From Clostridium estertheticum (GTDB lineage Bacteria > Bacillota > Clostridia > Clostridiales > Clostridiaceae): 64,000 nucleotides of DNA. Below the pieces are notes generated by a model that was not told the DNA's origin, did not search any database, and saw only the letters and a list, made by a program, of their open reading frames with translations. A program made the translations under genes and the position numbers. This document shows positions 42,214 to 50,788 of this stretch, piece after piece (the first letter of the stretch is position 1; each line of letters opens with the position of its first letter). The DNA lies in the NCBI RefSeq assembly GCF_026650985.1, contig NZ_CP086239.1, forward strand, positions 3,038,001 to 3,102,000. Direction: 5' to 3'.

Positions 42214-42513
42214 ATGTTAAAGGCTTTAGTTAGCCCATTCAAATCAGTTTATATACCAATTGGAAGTTTACCGCAGTCTGTATAGACAGTAGTAAAATTA
42301 TTTCCACCTTCTCATGCAGGAGTACTATTTCGAAGAGTTATGATGGAACAGGCAGAGAAGGTTACATTTGCAGGTGCACCAACTGCTGTATTAGAACATT
42401 TCAGACTGAATTTAGGTGCTTCCTTCAAAGTTGGAGATACAATTTTAAGTTCTTATTCCAGTATACTAATTTGGTTAATGGCAAAGATGAATACATGGGA
42501 TGCTGGGACTTAA
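42214..42513 (+). pseudogene. ABC-2 permease C-terminal remnant with in-frame stop
   Basis: The frame MLKALVSPFKSVYIPIGSLP, TVVKLFPPSHAGVLFRRVMM, EQAEKVTFAGAPTAVLEHF matches the second half of a clostridial ABC-2 permease. A TAG at 42271-42273 stands where such proteins have a Gln or similar residue. The ATG is internal to the ancestral gene, and no ATPase gene is nearby. Confidence 0.65.
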
Positions 42514-42663
42514 AAAAATATCATATATTTCTTTATCTTTATCTTCTATCATAAAAAGATATCCTCTTTTATTTAGGTATTTTAGCTTTAAGTGCATAAC
42601 AAGAACATAACAACAGTCAACTTCATAATATATATAATGTATTTATATTATGGAGGGAAGGCT

Positions 42664-43110
42664 TTGAGCAAATTCAATACGGATATGTTGCACGTTAATT
42701 TTGCCATGGGAACAGGTGAAACAAAACCAATTATTCCTAGGAAATATACCCTTACTCATTCAGACGTTACCGGAGAATTATTTTTAACTATTGCAGCAAA
42801 GTATGATTATGATAAAATCACTGACATGAGGGATGAAGTACTAGCAGAATGGACCATGATTAATAGTAAGTACGCACTTATGGTTAACGTTATGGTAGAT
42901 AAAGAACAGAACCCAATAATGTCAGCGGTACGTAATAGCATTCTCACAAAAGAATTACCGCTAGCACTTTCGGCACTTAGATATGGAGATAGAGAATTTT
43001 TTAGAAAAAATCCCTCTTTAGATAAAGCACCTATTTATGTGAAATTTAATTCTGTTTATCCTACGTTTAATCGTTTAGAACTATGGGGAACGCCTTTAGA
43101 TTACAAATAA
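42664..43110 (+). CDS. Staygreen (SGR) family protein
   Basis: 148 residues from TTG 42664 (TGGAGGGAAGG upstream; the frame opens 24 codons earlier with non-coding-like residues). YTLTHSDVTGELFLTIAAKYDY, RDEVLAEW, LPLALSALRYGDREFF and LDKAPIYVKFNS with ELWGTPLDY fit the staygreen family. Plant members remove Mg from chlorophyll; bacterial homologs occur in non-photosynthetic species, where the natural substrate is unknown. A decayed second copy is at 52806-53113 and a 40-base scrap at 50026. Confidence 0.85.
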   Translation: MSKFNTDMLHVNFAMGTGETKPIIPRKYTLTHSDVTGELFLTIAAKYDYDKITDMRDEVLAEWTMINSKYALMVNVMVDKEQNPIMSAVRNSILTKELPLALSALRYGDREFFRKNPSLDKAPIYVKFNSVYPTFNRLELWGTPLDYK

Positions 43111-43297
43111 GAATTTTTAATTTAGTATCCATATAACACCTTATTATGTTGTATACTTTTGTATTTTTTACATAGTAAGGATTTGAAAATGAGCAACAAC
43201 ATGTTGAAATAAATGTTATAGCATATTAATTCCCTCTTAACAAAATAGAATACTTCCTTATTGTTTTATTAAGAAGGCCTTAAATTAACATAAATAA

Positions 43298-44104
43298 TTA
43301 TTCCAATTCATTTGTCCTTTCAAGAGCACTTTTTACACTTGACATAATGGTTCCATGAAAACTAGATTCGCTTAACACATGTAGTCCTGCAATTGTTGTA
43401 CCTGCTGGTGAAGTCATTGTATCTGTAATTTGGTAAGGATGTTTTCCAGTTTTTTGAATGGTTAGTGCAGAAGCAATTAAATTCTCTAAAGCTATAGCTG
43501 TGGCATCCTTACGGGAAAAACCAGATTCCACTCCAGAATCTATAAGCGCTGCAAGAAAATACATTATGTAGGCAGGCCCAGCACAACTATATGCAGTAAA
43601 TGCATTAAAGAGGTTTTCATCTATGAACATTGTCTGTCCTAATGCACTTAACAGTGTTTCAACTATTTTTTTGTCTTCAGGTTGAACCTGCTCATTTACG
43701 CTTGCTGCACTATAACCATGTTGTACGTCAATCATAGTATTTGGCATAATACGAACAAGTTTGCGATGGCTTTCAAATAAATTTTCTAATTTTTCCATTT
43801 TGATTCCCGCACATATAGAAATAATGATAGTAGATTCAGATAAATGATCTTTAATATTTTGCGCAACACTTACAATATTTTGAGGAAGTACTGCAATTAG
43901 AATAATATCTGCACCTTTTACAGCAACTGTGACATCTTCTGCCTCTACAATACCATATGTAACATTAAGGTATTTTCTTCTTTCACTTAATATATCAAAA
44001 ACCGCAATGCTTTTTGGAGAAAATATTTCATTTGAAATAATTCCTCTGATGATTCCTTCGGCCATATTTCCACCACCGATAAATGTAATCTTTTTATTTA
44101 ACAT
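43298..44104 (-). CDS. proC: Pyrroline-5-carboxylate reductase
   Basis: 268 residues: FIGGGNMAEGIIRGI (NADPH loop), ISICAGIKMEKLE, VRIMPNTMIDVQHGYSA, AYSCAGPAYIMYFLAALID and TMTSPAGTTIAGLHVL are complete ProC motifs. The usual reaction is NAD(P)H reduction of 1-pyrroline-5-carboxylate to proline. Known ProC enzymes also act on the sulfur ring thiazolidine-4-carboxylate. It is third gene after ykvI and the ATC hydrolase, 17 bases from the latter, with its own GGAGGAATAAA site. Under a probable SAM riboswitch, so it may serve sulfur amino acid metabolism here (inference). Confidence 0.95.
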   Translation of the reverse strand: MLNKKITFIGGGNMAEGIIRGIISNEIFSPKSIAVFDILSERRKYLNVTYGIVEAEDVTVAVKGADIILIAVLPQNIVSVAQNIKDHLSESTIIISICAGIKMEKLENLFESHRKLVRIMPNTMIDVQHGYSAASVNEQVQPEDKKIVETLLSALGQTMFIDENLFNAFTAYSCAGPAYIMYFLAALIDSGVESGFSRKDATAIALENLIASALTIQKTGKHPYQITDTMTSPAGTTIAGLHVLSESSFHGTIMSSVKSALERTNELE

Positions 44105-44121
44105 ATTTTATTCCTCCTGTT

Positions 44122-44826
44122 TTATTTGAAATTTTTTAAAACATCAAAATACTCTTTGCCAAATAGCAATATGTATTTTTCTACTACTTGACTAATAATT
44201 AGAATACCACCTTCGCCGAGTTTATCTTTTAATGTTTTACTCATTGAATATAGCAAATGAGCAGTGTGAAAGTTGAAATCTCTAGTGCAGGTACTACCCA
44301 GTTCAGTTCTCTTTTGAGCAAGTTTTATCGTATCCTCTTCATGCATTGGATTTTCCCAGTGAAATTCACAATGATCTGCTCCAAAGCTTAGATTACTAGT
44401 AGCTTTCATATGAAAATTTTTATTGAAACCATTAAAAACAGCATCATCTATATTTATGCAGTAATATTTTCCATAATCCAAAAGATTATATTTTTTCCAT
44501 GATGAGCACCATTCACATTTCGTCACAGCACTTACAAGTTCCGGTTCTGTTTTGAGAATAGCAAATTCCATTGTATTTTTTTCTGGAGCCCATTCACTGT
44601 AAGCTTGACTATTTATAAAATCTAATGCATCTCCATTTGCAATTGCTCTTTTAGCCATCCTTTTTCCTCGCTCATGCCCATAATTTTCAATTCCAACATA
44701 GATCGCCTCTTTGCCTTTTTCACCAAAACGCTCTATAGTATATTTTGCGAAGAGTGCAACTAATACTGCATGATGTTCAATTGTACAATGAACTATTTCA
44801 ACTTTACCCATTTTAATATCCAACAT
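44122..44826 (-). CDS. L-2-amino-thiazoline-4-carboxylic acid hydrolase family protein
   Basis: 234 residues. VEIVHCTIEHHAVLVALFAK at the start, GKRMAKRAIANGD, CEWCSSWKKYNLLDYGKYYC and INIDDAVFNGFN, then FGADHCEFHWEN fit the ATC hydrolase family. In Pseudomonas, ATC hydrolase opens the thiazoline ring of L-ATC to N-carbamoyl-cysteine on the way to L-cysteine. The Cys-rich centre is preserved. It lies between a YkvI transporter and ProC on one transcript preceded by an S-box-like leader, consistent with cysteine/methionine supply. Confidence 0.85.
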   Translation of the reverse strand: MLDIKMGKVEIVHCTIEHHAVLVALFAKYTIERFGEKGKEAIYVGIENYGHERGKRMAKRAIANGDALDFINSQAYSEWAPEKNTMEFAILKTEPELVSAVTKCEWCSSWKKYNLLDYGKYYCINIDDAVFNGFNKNFHMKATSNLSFGADHCEFHWENPMHEEDTIKLAQKRTELGSTCTRDFNFHTAHLLYSMSKTLKDKLGEGGILIISQVVEKYILLFGKEYFDVLKNFK

Positions 44827-44881
44827 CCTTTCAATAATTTATCAATTTACTCAACAAACCTTAATTATAAATCTTTTTCTA

Positions 44882-46009
44882 TTAAATACTATGATTTACT
44901 TCATTCTTTTTTAATCCTTTAGTCTTCTCTCTTAATTCTTTATAAATCATAAATCCTGCAAAAACAATAGCTGAATATCCTGCCAAAGGATATAAAATAT
45001 TCAACAATTTATCAAAAGGAAGTACTCCTCCAAAGAACATACTGATTACAGTTAGTACTGTTGCAATGATGTTAAACTTTTTAGTTTTGTCAGTAGCAAA
45101 TTTTCTAACAACCATTAATAGAAATGAAGCCACTGCTGAATAAATACTTAGCACTATTAACACTGAAAAAATTAATCCTAATATAGGAGATATGTGATTA
45201 GCAATTGCTAATGTTGGAACTTGCGTACCTATAATTAATTTATAATAAACAAGTTCACCTATTATAAGTGCAATAATTGCAATAGTAAAAGCAACAGTTC
45301 CAACAACAGCTGCCGTTCTTGCTTCTTTTAAACTTCCTGCAGATGCTCCACAACTAACCTGAAATGGTATACTAACCATAAGAGCAAGAAAGGCATATAG
45401 TGCTCCTGACCATGCCCAATTAGAAGAGGCGGATTTAAACCCTAATGTTGGCATAAGTCTGCCTGCTTCTGACAATATAGTCGGCTTCCCAAAAATAGTT
45501 ATAATACCACAAATACCTATTATTGCCACAAATAAAATTTTAATAGGGCCTATAACACCTATTATGTCGATGAATTTTTCTACCCCTAACAATATTGTTC
45601 CCAATGCAAGAAGAGCTATAGCGCCAGTACCTATATATGTTGGTATTCCATAATATTGATGAATTGTTGCTCCTCCACCAGCAAGCATAACTACAGATAT
45701 AGCATACACCAATACAACACTGTACCATACATAAACTTTACCTAGGGCTTTTCCACAATAATACTCAAAAACATCATATGGATTATCAAATTTCTTTTTT
45801 TGACCTATTCCATATAAAATGTACGTTAAGGGTATCATTAAAGCCACAAAAATTAACGCAGCTATAATCCCCTTTGTCCCACTTGCTGCAAAAAATTGCA
45901 AGACCTCCTGTCCTGTTGCAAATCCAGATCCAATCCAATATGCACACAATGCGCCTGCAAGAAGTACTACTTTTTTTACACTAGTTAATTGTTTTTCCAC
46001 CTTCACCAC
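44882..46009 (-). CDS. YkvI-family membrane transporter
   Basis: 375 residues, ten or eleven membrane helices. KVVLLAGALCAYWIGSGFATGQEVLQFFA at the N-terminus with the broken-helix GSGFATGQE signature places it in the YkvI family, related to the APC/SSS-fold amino acid and branched-chain carriers. Substrate unestablished. First gene of the operon with ATC hydrolase and proC. GAGGAGTG ribosome site. The leader upstream carries an S-box-like element, making a sulfur amino acid or a thiazoline/thiazolidine compound a likely cargo. Confidence 0.85.
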   Translation of the reverse strand: MVKVEKQLTSVKKVVLLAGALCAYWIGSGFATGQEVLQFFAASGTKGIIAALIFVALMIPLTYILYGIGQKKKFDNPYDVFEYYCGKALGKVYVWYSVVLVYAISVVMLAGGGATIHQYYGIPTYIGTGAIALLALGTILLGVEKFIDIIGVIGPIKILFVAIIGICGIITIFGKPTILSEAGRLMPTLGFKSASSNWAWSGALYAFLALMVSIPFQVSCGASAGSLKEARTAAVVGTVAFTIAIIALIIGELVYYKLIIGTQVPTLAIANHISPILGLIFSVLIVLSIYSAVASFLLMVVRKFATDKTKKFNIIATVLTVISMFFGGVLPFDKLLNILYPLAGYSAIVFAGFMIYKELREKTKGLKKNEVNHSI

Positions 46010-46027
46010 TCCTCTTTCCTAATTTAG

Positions 46028-46145
46028 ATATTTATAATATTGTCTTTTATAAATTACTATAAAAAAACATGTAGTTGCTGAAACTTCATCGGGTCAATCT
46101 CTTACTATCTCTAGATAATAATAGATAATTTTAAAATATTAAATT
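46028..46145 (-). ncRNA. S-box (SAM-I) riboswitch candidate
   Basis: The minus-strand leader of ykvI reads TTATC-TAGAG-ATAGT-AAGAGA-TTGA-CCCGATGAAG-TTTCA-GCAACTAC. The S-box core is TTATC-AAGAG-GTGG-AGGGA-CTGG-CCCGATGAAA-CCCGG-CAACC. CCCGATGAA and GCAAC are kept. The two P2 stems are changed on both sides so that pairing stays (TAGT/ACTA for GGT/ACC; TGA/TCA for CTGG/CCGG). AGTAATTTATA follows where S-boxes have GGTGCTAATTCC. AATTTAATATT and AATATTATAAAT can close P1. It ends 18 bases before the ykvI start, so control may be at translation. The P3/P4 region is degenerate, so it could be a weak or altered-specificity member. Confidence 0.6.
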
Positions 46146-46370
46146 GTTTTAGATTCATTATATTTACTGAATCTAATAAATACATACTATTCCTATTATA
46201 TTACTATGTATTGTTTTAATATGCAATGTAATAATATGGAGCAAGTATTTTTCTTTTCACTCTATTTGTTTTGTTTAACCAAAATAAAAGACATACAATA
46301 TAATAGGCTGTTATATATATTTTTTTAATTGATTGTTTTTTTATACAAATGAATTCATAAAAAATAAAAC

Positions 46371-46399
46371 TTGCATTTTACACAAGCTAGTACTACAAT
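46371..46399 (+). promoter_or_regulatory. Promoter of the symporter gene
   Basis: TTGCAT-N17-TACAAT. It is followed by AAGCTT, which pairs with AAGCTA within the spacer. Confidence 0.6.
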
Positions 46400-46430
46400 A
46401 AAGCTTAAATTGCAAATAAAAATTTACTTA

Positions 46431-46466
46431 ACTCTATAATAACAAATAGAGCATTTTTTTTGTTTT
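46431..46466 (+). terminator. Leader terminator before the symporter gene
   Basis: CTCTAT-AATAACAA-ATAGAG followed by an 8-base T-run (with GCA between). It lies after the promoter and 57 bases before the ATG, with no + strand gene upstream to terminate, so it probably acts as an attenuator. Confidence 0.6.
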
Positions 46467-46522
46467 AAATACATAATATTAATTAATATTTTACTAAGGG
46501 AAAATTCAAAGGAGAACACTGG

Positions 46523-47821
46523 ATGAAAAAATTAAAGCTTGGACTAGGTACACAGATTCTTATCGGACTTACACTCGGTGTTATAGTGGGTGCTATTTTC
46601 TATGGTAACCCAGCAGTTATACCATTTTTACAACCTTTAGGCGATATTTTCATACGTCTAATTAAAATGATCATAGTTCCAATTATATTTTGTGCACTTG
46701 TTGTTGGAATTGCAGGTGGAGAAGATGGTAAACAAATTGGTAGATTGGGTTTAAAGACTATAATTTACTTTGAAGTAGTAACTACAGTTGCCATCTTAGT
46801 TGGAATATTGGCAGGCAACGTATTCCATCCTGGAACAGGCATAGATATGGCAACACTTGTAAAAACTAACATATCAAGTTATGTTAGTACTACTAAATCC
46901 GTTGCAAATCACAGCATGGTAGATATGATTGTAAATATTGTTCCTACAAACATTGTTAGCGCCATGGCTGAAGGCAATATGCTTTCTATCATATTCTTTT
47001 CAGTTATGTTCGGATTAGGAATTTCTGCGGTGGGGGAAAAAGCAAAGCCTGTTCTTCGGTTATGTCAAGGGATTTCTGAGGCAATGTTCTGGGTAACTAA
47101 TCAAGTTATGAAAGTGGCACCAATTGGAGTATTTGGCTTAATGGGCGTGACCGTTTCAAAATTTGGTCTTAAGTCCCTAATTCCTCTTGGTAAGTTAACT
47201 TTTACTGTTTATGGCTGTATGATATTCTTCGTTTTAGTAATACTAGGATTAATAGCTAAAATGGTTAGAATAAACATTTTTTCACTAATTAAAGTTCTAA
47301 AAGATGAAATTATTCTCGCATATACTACAGCAAGTTCTGAAGCGGTATTACCTAGAGTAATGAACAAAATGGAGAGCTTTGGTTGTTCAAAATCTATTGT
47401 ATCCTTTGTTATTCCAACTGGTTATTCATTTAACTTAGATGGATCAACATTATATCAATCTATTGCAGCACTATTTATTGCTCAGTTATATGGAGTTCAT
47501 TTGTCAATATTTGCTCAAATTAACTTAGTGGTAGTTCTTGCAATTACTTCAAAAGGTATGGCAGGTGTAGCCGGAGCATCTTTAGTTGTATTATTAGCTA
47601 CTCTTGGATCTGTAGGTATTCCATTAGAAGGAGTAGCATTTGTCGCTGGAATTGACCGTATCCTTGATATGGCAAGAACAGTTGTAAATGTAGTTGGTAA
47701 CTCATTAGCTGCTGTGGTTATGTCTAAATGGGAAGGTAAATACGATGCGGTTAAAGGTGAGAAATATCTAGAAGAAATTAAGAACGGTGTTATTGATTCT
47801 AACGAAGCTCAGAGTTTGTAA
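46523..47821 (+). CDS. Dicarboxylate/amino acid:cation symporter (DAACS family)
   Basis: 432 residues, eight membrane helices plus two hairpins. LIKMIIVPIIFCALVVGIAG, AYTTASSEAVLPRVM (Ser-rich hairpin HP1), SFVIPTGYSFNLDGSTLYQS (NMDGT-type motif, here NLDGS) and TSKGMAGVAGASLVVL (HP2) are the family signatures of GltP/DctA. It imports glutamate, aspartate, cystine-like or C4-dicarboxylate substrates with H+ or Na+. AAAGGAG site. Divergent from the S-box operon and behind its own leader terminator. Confidence 0.93.
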   Translation: MKKLKLGLGTQILIGLTLGVIVGAIFYGNPAVIPFLQPLGDIFIRLIKMIIVPIIFCALVVGIAGGEDGKQIGRLGLKTIIYFEVVTTVAILVGILAGNVFHPGTGIDMATLVKTNISSYVSTTKSVANHSMVDMIVNIVPTNIVSAMAEGNMLSIIFFSVMFGLGISAVGEKAKPVLRLCQGISEAMFWVTNQVMKVAPIGVFGLMGVTVSKFGLKSLIPLGKLTFTVYGCMIFFVLVILGLIAKMVRINIFSLIKVLKDEIILAYTTASSEAVLPRVMNKMESFGCSKSIVSFVIPTGYSFNLDGSTLYQSIAALFIAQLYGVHLSIFAQINLVVVLAITSKGMAGVAGASLVVLLATLGSVGIPLEGVAFVAGIDRILDMARTVVNVVGNSLAAVVMSKWEGKYDAVKGEKYLEEIKNGVIDSNEAQSL

Positions 47822-47917
47822 CTTCATTGCTATATTCTAAGTAATGTCTACAATATTATCATTTTTTAATCTCAGATTGAAATATCCTGCATCAATTTTG
47901 GTAATATCAATCAAGTT

Positions 47918-47966
47918 ATTTAATAGCCTTAATAGACTTAACAAGCTATTAAGGCTATTTTACTTC
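47918..47966. terminator. Terminator of the symporter gene
   Basis: AATAGCCTTAATA pairs exactly with TATTAAGGCTATT and ends in T-rich sequence. Just beyond, at 48000-48015, lies the GC-rich palindrome AAGGGGCCCGGCCCTT. Confidence 0.88.
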
Positions 47967-48033
47967 ATAATATTTCTTAACTTTCACTTTGAGTATAAGG
48001 GGCCCGGCCCTTAGGTAAATATGTAAAGTTATT

Positions 48034-49407
48034 TTAAATCAAATTATCTATACCATTAACCGTAGTTTGTTCATTGTCATTAATAGGAATAACTATGCAT
48101 TTTTGGCCATTAATTATTTGAGATTTTATTTGAGATACTTTTTCGGGTTTTACTTGTAGTATAACATCATAATCAGGGGTAACATTATTATCTTCTGAAT
48201 ATAGATCTGGAACTTTCTCTAAATTAGTTTCTGAAGTTTCTTCTAAATCAGCTGCTACCGCTTCTTCTAAAACCACATTGTCATCGTTAACTTCTGTAGA
48301 CAGTTGAATTTCATTATCTATAGTATTATCTTGTTTAACTTGATCAAGTCTTGCCTTAAGTATTTCCACTTCTTTATAAAGGCGTTCTTCCTTTTTTCTT
48401 TGCACATTTGCCTTAAGCGCCTTTGTGTCAATTAAATTTTTAGCTAAAGTGTTATCATCACCAAAGTTCTCTACATAGGCATTTTCAATCATAGTAGTAA
48501 TTTCGCCTGGAACTTCACTTTCTATTAAAAGGTTTTGTATATCCTTCTTTGTTAAGCTTATAGGTTCACTATCTGCATCATCATTTAGCTCATTGTATTC
48601 TTCTATCATAGTGCTTAGATTTTCTTGTATATCCATAAAAATCTTATCGCCTTTAATTTCATCTAAGCTAAAAGAATCTTTAATAATTGATTGAAATGTT
48701 TCCTTTTGAACCGTAGCCGTTTGTTTTGAGAGGCACCCTAGAACATTTTCCATTAACTCAGTATGTGTATCTTTTGCATTTTTTGTGTAATACATAATAG
48801 AGTTAACATCTGCACTACGATCAATAAAAGCAGGAAACACAAAACCATTAGTTGGGGACTCGACTACCCAATCTCTAATACGTGCTTTTATTTTGTTTTC
48901 TTCTTCAAAGTATCTAAGACCAGGCTCTGAAAGTGAAACTGGACATATTGCACATAACACGTATTCATATACTTCTTCAGATTCATCTATCTTTATATTA
49001 TCTCTGGTTTTGCTAATAACATCATAAGCATCATGATAAAAGAGTATTAAAAAATTACCAGTGTAATCATAATTATCTATAATCAAATCATAAAGATTAT
49101 CAAGAAAAGCATCATCTTTTAATTGACTGTTTTTAAGCTGCATAAGTGAAGTTTGTCTTTCATTTGTAAAATCTTCATTAACTTCAAAGTTAAGTTCTAA
49201 AATATTATTCCCAATAGTTCCAGACAATACTTTTTTAGCAATTTCTAAATATTTAAAGTATTCTTCCTCATCTAAATTTAGAAAGCTTTCTCTAAATTTT
49301 AAAATAGTATGTTTTTCTCCATTAACATAGCAGCCACACACTTTAGTGAAGGTACATTGTTCTTTTTTAAAACGTCTTTTTAATTCAAGTATATCTTTTC
49401 TTCTCAT
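48034..49407 (-). CDS. DUF4317 family protein
   Basis: 457 residues from ATG 49407 (GAGGAG 7 bases upstream; the frame opens 5 codons earlier). MRRKDILELKRRFKKEQCTFTKVCGCYVN, FLILFYHDAYDVISKTRDN and CPVSLSEPGLRYFEEENKI are typical of this clostridial cytosolic family, whose role is unknown. The last third is acidic and low-complexity, with a coiled-coil (KEERLYKEVEILKARLDQVK). Single gene. Confidence 0.88.
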   Translation of the reverse strand: MRRKDILELKRRFKKEQCTFTKVCGCYVNGEKHTILKFRESFLNLDEEEYFKYLEIAKKVLSGTIGNNILELNFEVNEDFTNERQTSLMQLKNSQLKDDAFLDNLYDLIIDNYDYTGNFLILFYHDAYDVISKTRDNIKIDESEEVYEYVLCAICPVSLSEPGLRYFEEENKIKARIRDWVVESPTNGFVFPAFIDRSADVNSIMYYTKNAKDTHTELMENVLGCLSKQTATVQKETFQSIIKDSFSLDEIKGDKIFMDIQENLSTMIEEYNELNDDADSEPISLTKKDIQNLLIESEVPGEITTMIENAYVENFGDDNTLAKNLIDTKALKANVQRKKEERLYKEVEILKARLDQVKQDNTIDNEIQLSTEVNDDNVVLEEAVAADLEETSETNLEKVPDLYSEDNNVTPDYDVILQVKPEKVSQIKSQIINGQKCIVIPINDNEQTTVNGIDNLI

Positions 49408-49529
49408 GCATAAGCTCCTCAATTTATAGTTGACGTGGTTTGTCTTTAATATTTTTTATTTGTAGCTATAATTAATATATTATCATTATTAATTATAGTA
49501 TTTTTTTTACAAAAAATAAAGTAGCAAAT

Positions 49530-50009
49530 TCACCTTGGATTATTTAACTCTACAATCTCGCCTTCTGAAGGATTTATCATAATATACTTTTTCTCACCAT
49601 CATTTTTAACAAAAGAGAAATAATAAAAACTATGTGGCATAAATATATCTTTTATACTATCAGCTCTAATTTGTATACTATTATCGGAATATGATTTAAA
49701 CTCAACAAAATGATCTAATTCATTTTTATACTTGTTCTGTGCAATAGTTTTAGCTTCACTATAGGTATACTTTGGTAACAAAGCAAAATATACAATAATT
49801 AAGAGAATATTAATTATTACTATTTTCTGTATCAATTTTTTGGGGTTCTTGCTGGATAACCTATTATAAACAGCAGCCTGAAATATTAAAAATGATAAAA
49901 TATATGTACTCGGAAATATAGAAGATCCTTTATAGACGTTTATTGTGATGAATAACATCAAAGTTAATTCAATTATTCCAACGATGGTACCAATTATTTT
50001 TAATTTCAT
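49530..50009 (-). CDS. Membrane protein with C-terminal PepSY-like region
   Basis: 159 residues from ATG 50009 (GAAGGTG upstream). Three hydrophobic segments (about 3-22, 33-48, 63-80) precede an extracytoplasmic part (YSEAKTIAQNKYKNELDHFV..., YYFSFVKNDGEKKYIMINPSEGEIVE) that resembles a PepSY-type strand-helix pattern. Function unknown. Confidence 0.55.
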   Translation of the reverse strand: MKLKIIGTIVGIIELTLMLFITINVYKGSSIFPSTYILSFLIFQAAVYNRLSSKNPKKLIQKIVIINILLIIVYFALLPKYTYSEAKTIAQNKYKNELDHFVEFKSYSDNSIQIRADSIKDIFMPHSFYYFSFVKNDGEKKYIMINPSEGEIVELNNPR

Positions 50010-50025
50010 TATTAACACCTTCCTC

Positions 50026-50066
50026 GTTCAGACGTTACCGGAGAATTGTTTTTGACTATTGAAGCC
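50026..50066 (+). pseudogene. Scrap of the staygreen gene
   Basis: TCAGACGTTACCGGAGAATT and GTTTTTGACTATTG match positions 42758-42792 of the staygreen gene, just upstream of the gene at 50009. Confidence 0.75.
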
Positions 50067-50073
50067 TGTTTGT

Positions 50074-50487
50074 TTAATTTTTCTTATTATAAAATAAATA
50101 AGAACTAAACCATACTAATACCATAGTAGCACTAATAATACTTAAAGTTGTTACAATAGGTCCAACTAATTGAGCGCCCCACCATTTAACCCCTTGAACT
50201 GAAAGTATTAATAAAAACAAAATGCATAAACAAAATGTAATAATACATGTTATATTACCTGACTTAAAAAAAATAAATTTTTCTCGTTCGTCTTCAGAAT
50301 CTTTATCCTCAATACTACTTTTTTTGTTTAAACTTCTTATTATTTCTTCTATTCCTGTTACCGTTAAAATAATCAAAAGTATTATACTTGATTTACTTGA
50401 ATCCACAAAAAACAGAACAACCTCAGCAATTGCGAAAAGTAAAGATAGTACTCCCAATATAAATCCCTTATTATTATATATTTTCAT
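50074..50487 (-). CDS. Four-helix membrane protein
   Basis: 137 residues: helices at about 9-27, 32-48, 77-97 and 105-130. The charged loop IEDKDSEDEREKFI resembles the DERE motif of DUF2178/DUF3796-type small membrane proteins, often partnered with XRE regulators, but none is adjacent. Ribosome site AAGGAG. Confidence 0.6.
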   Translation of the reverse strand: MKIYNNKGFILGVLSLLFAIAEVVLFFVDSSKSSIILLIILTVTGIEEIIRSLNKKSSIEDKDSEDEREKFIFFKSGNITCIITFCLCILFLLILSVQGVKWWGAQLVGPIVTTLSIISATMVLVWFSSYLFYNKKN

Positions 50488-50587
50488 TTATATTCTCCTT
50501 ACTATATTTATTTAAATAATACAATTTGAAAGATTTCCATCACTCTGTTAACATGATATTGCATTACCGCCTATAATATAACCATAA

Positions 50588-50637
50588 GAGCATGAAACGT
50601 CTGTTTTATGACATAAAACGACATTTTGTAATTTTTA
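50588..50637. repeat. GCATGAAACGTCTGTTTT repeat, copy 2
   Basis: GCATGAAACGTCTGTTTT-GACATAAAA--ACATTTT-TAATTTTTA, shared with 15219-15265. A weaker copy (AAAGTCTGTTTTTCATGACA) lies at 25742. Confidence 0.7.
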
Positions 50638-50788
50638 CATAGTATTTTATTAACTTGTAATCAAATGTTTATATGGTTCTTCCAATTAATACTTGGATAT
50701 TCGATTTTCCGAATATCTTCTTTTTTTTAGAATAGTGCATGAACTGTGATATAAAAAATAAAAAGTGTTCATTTTTATTTTTATACAA

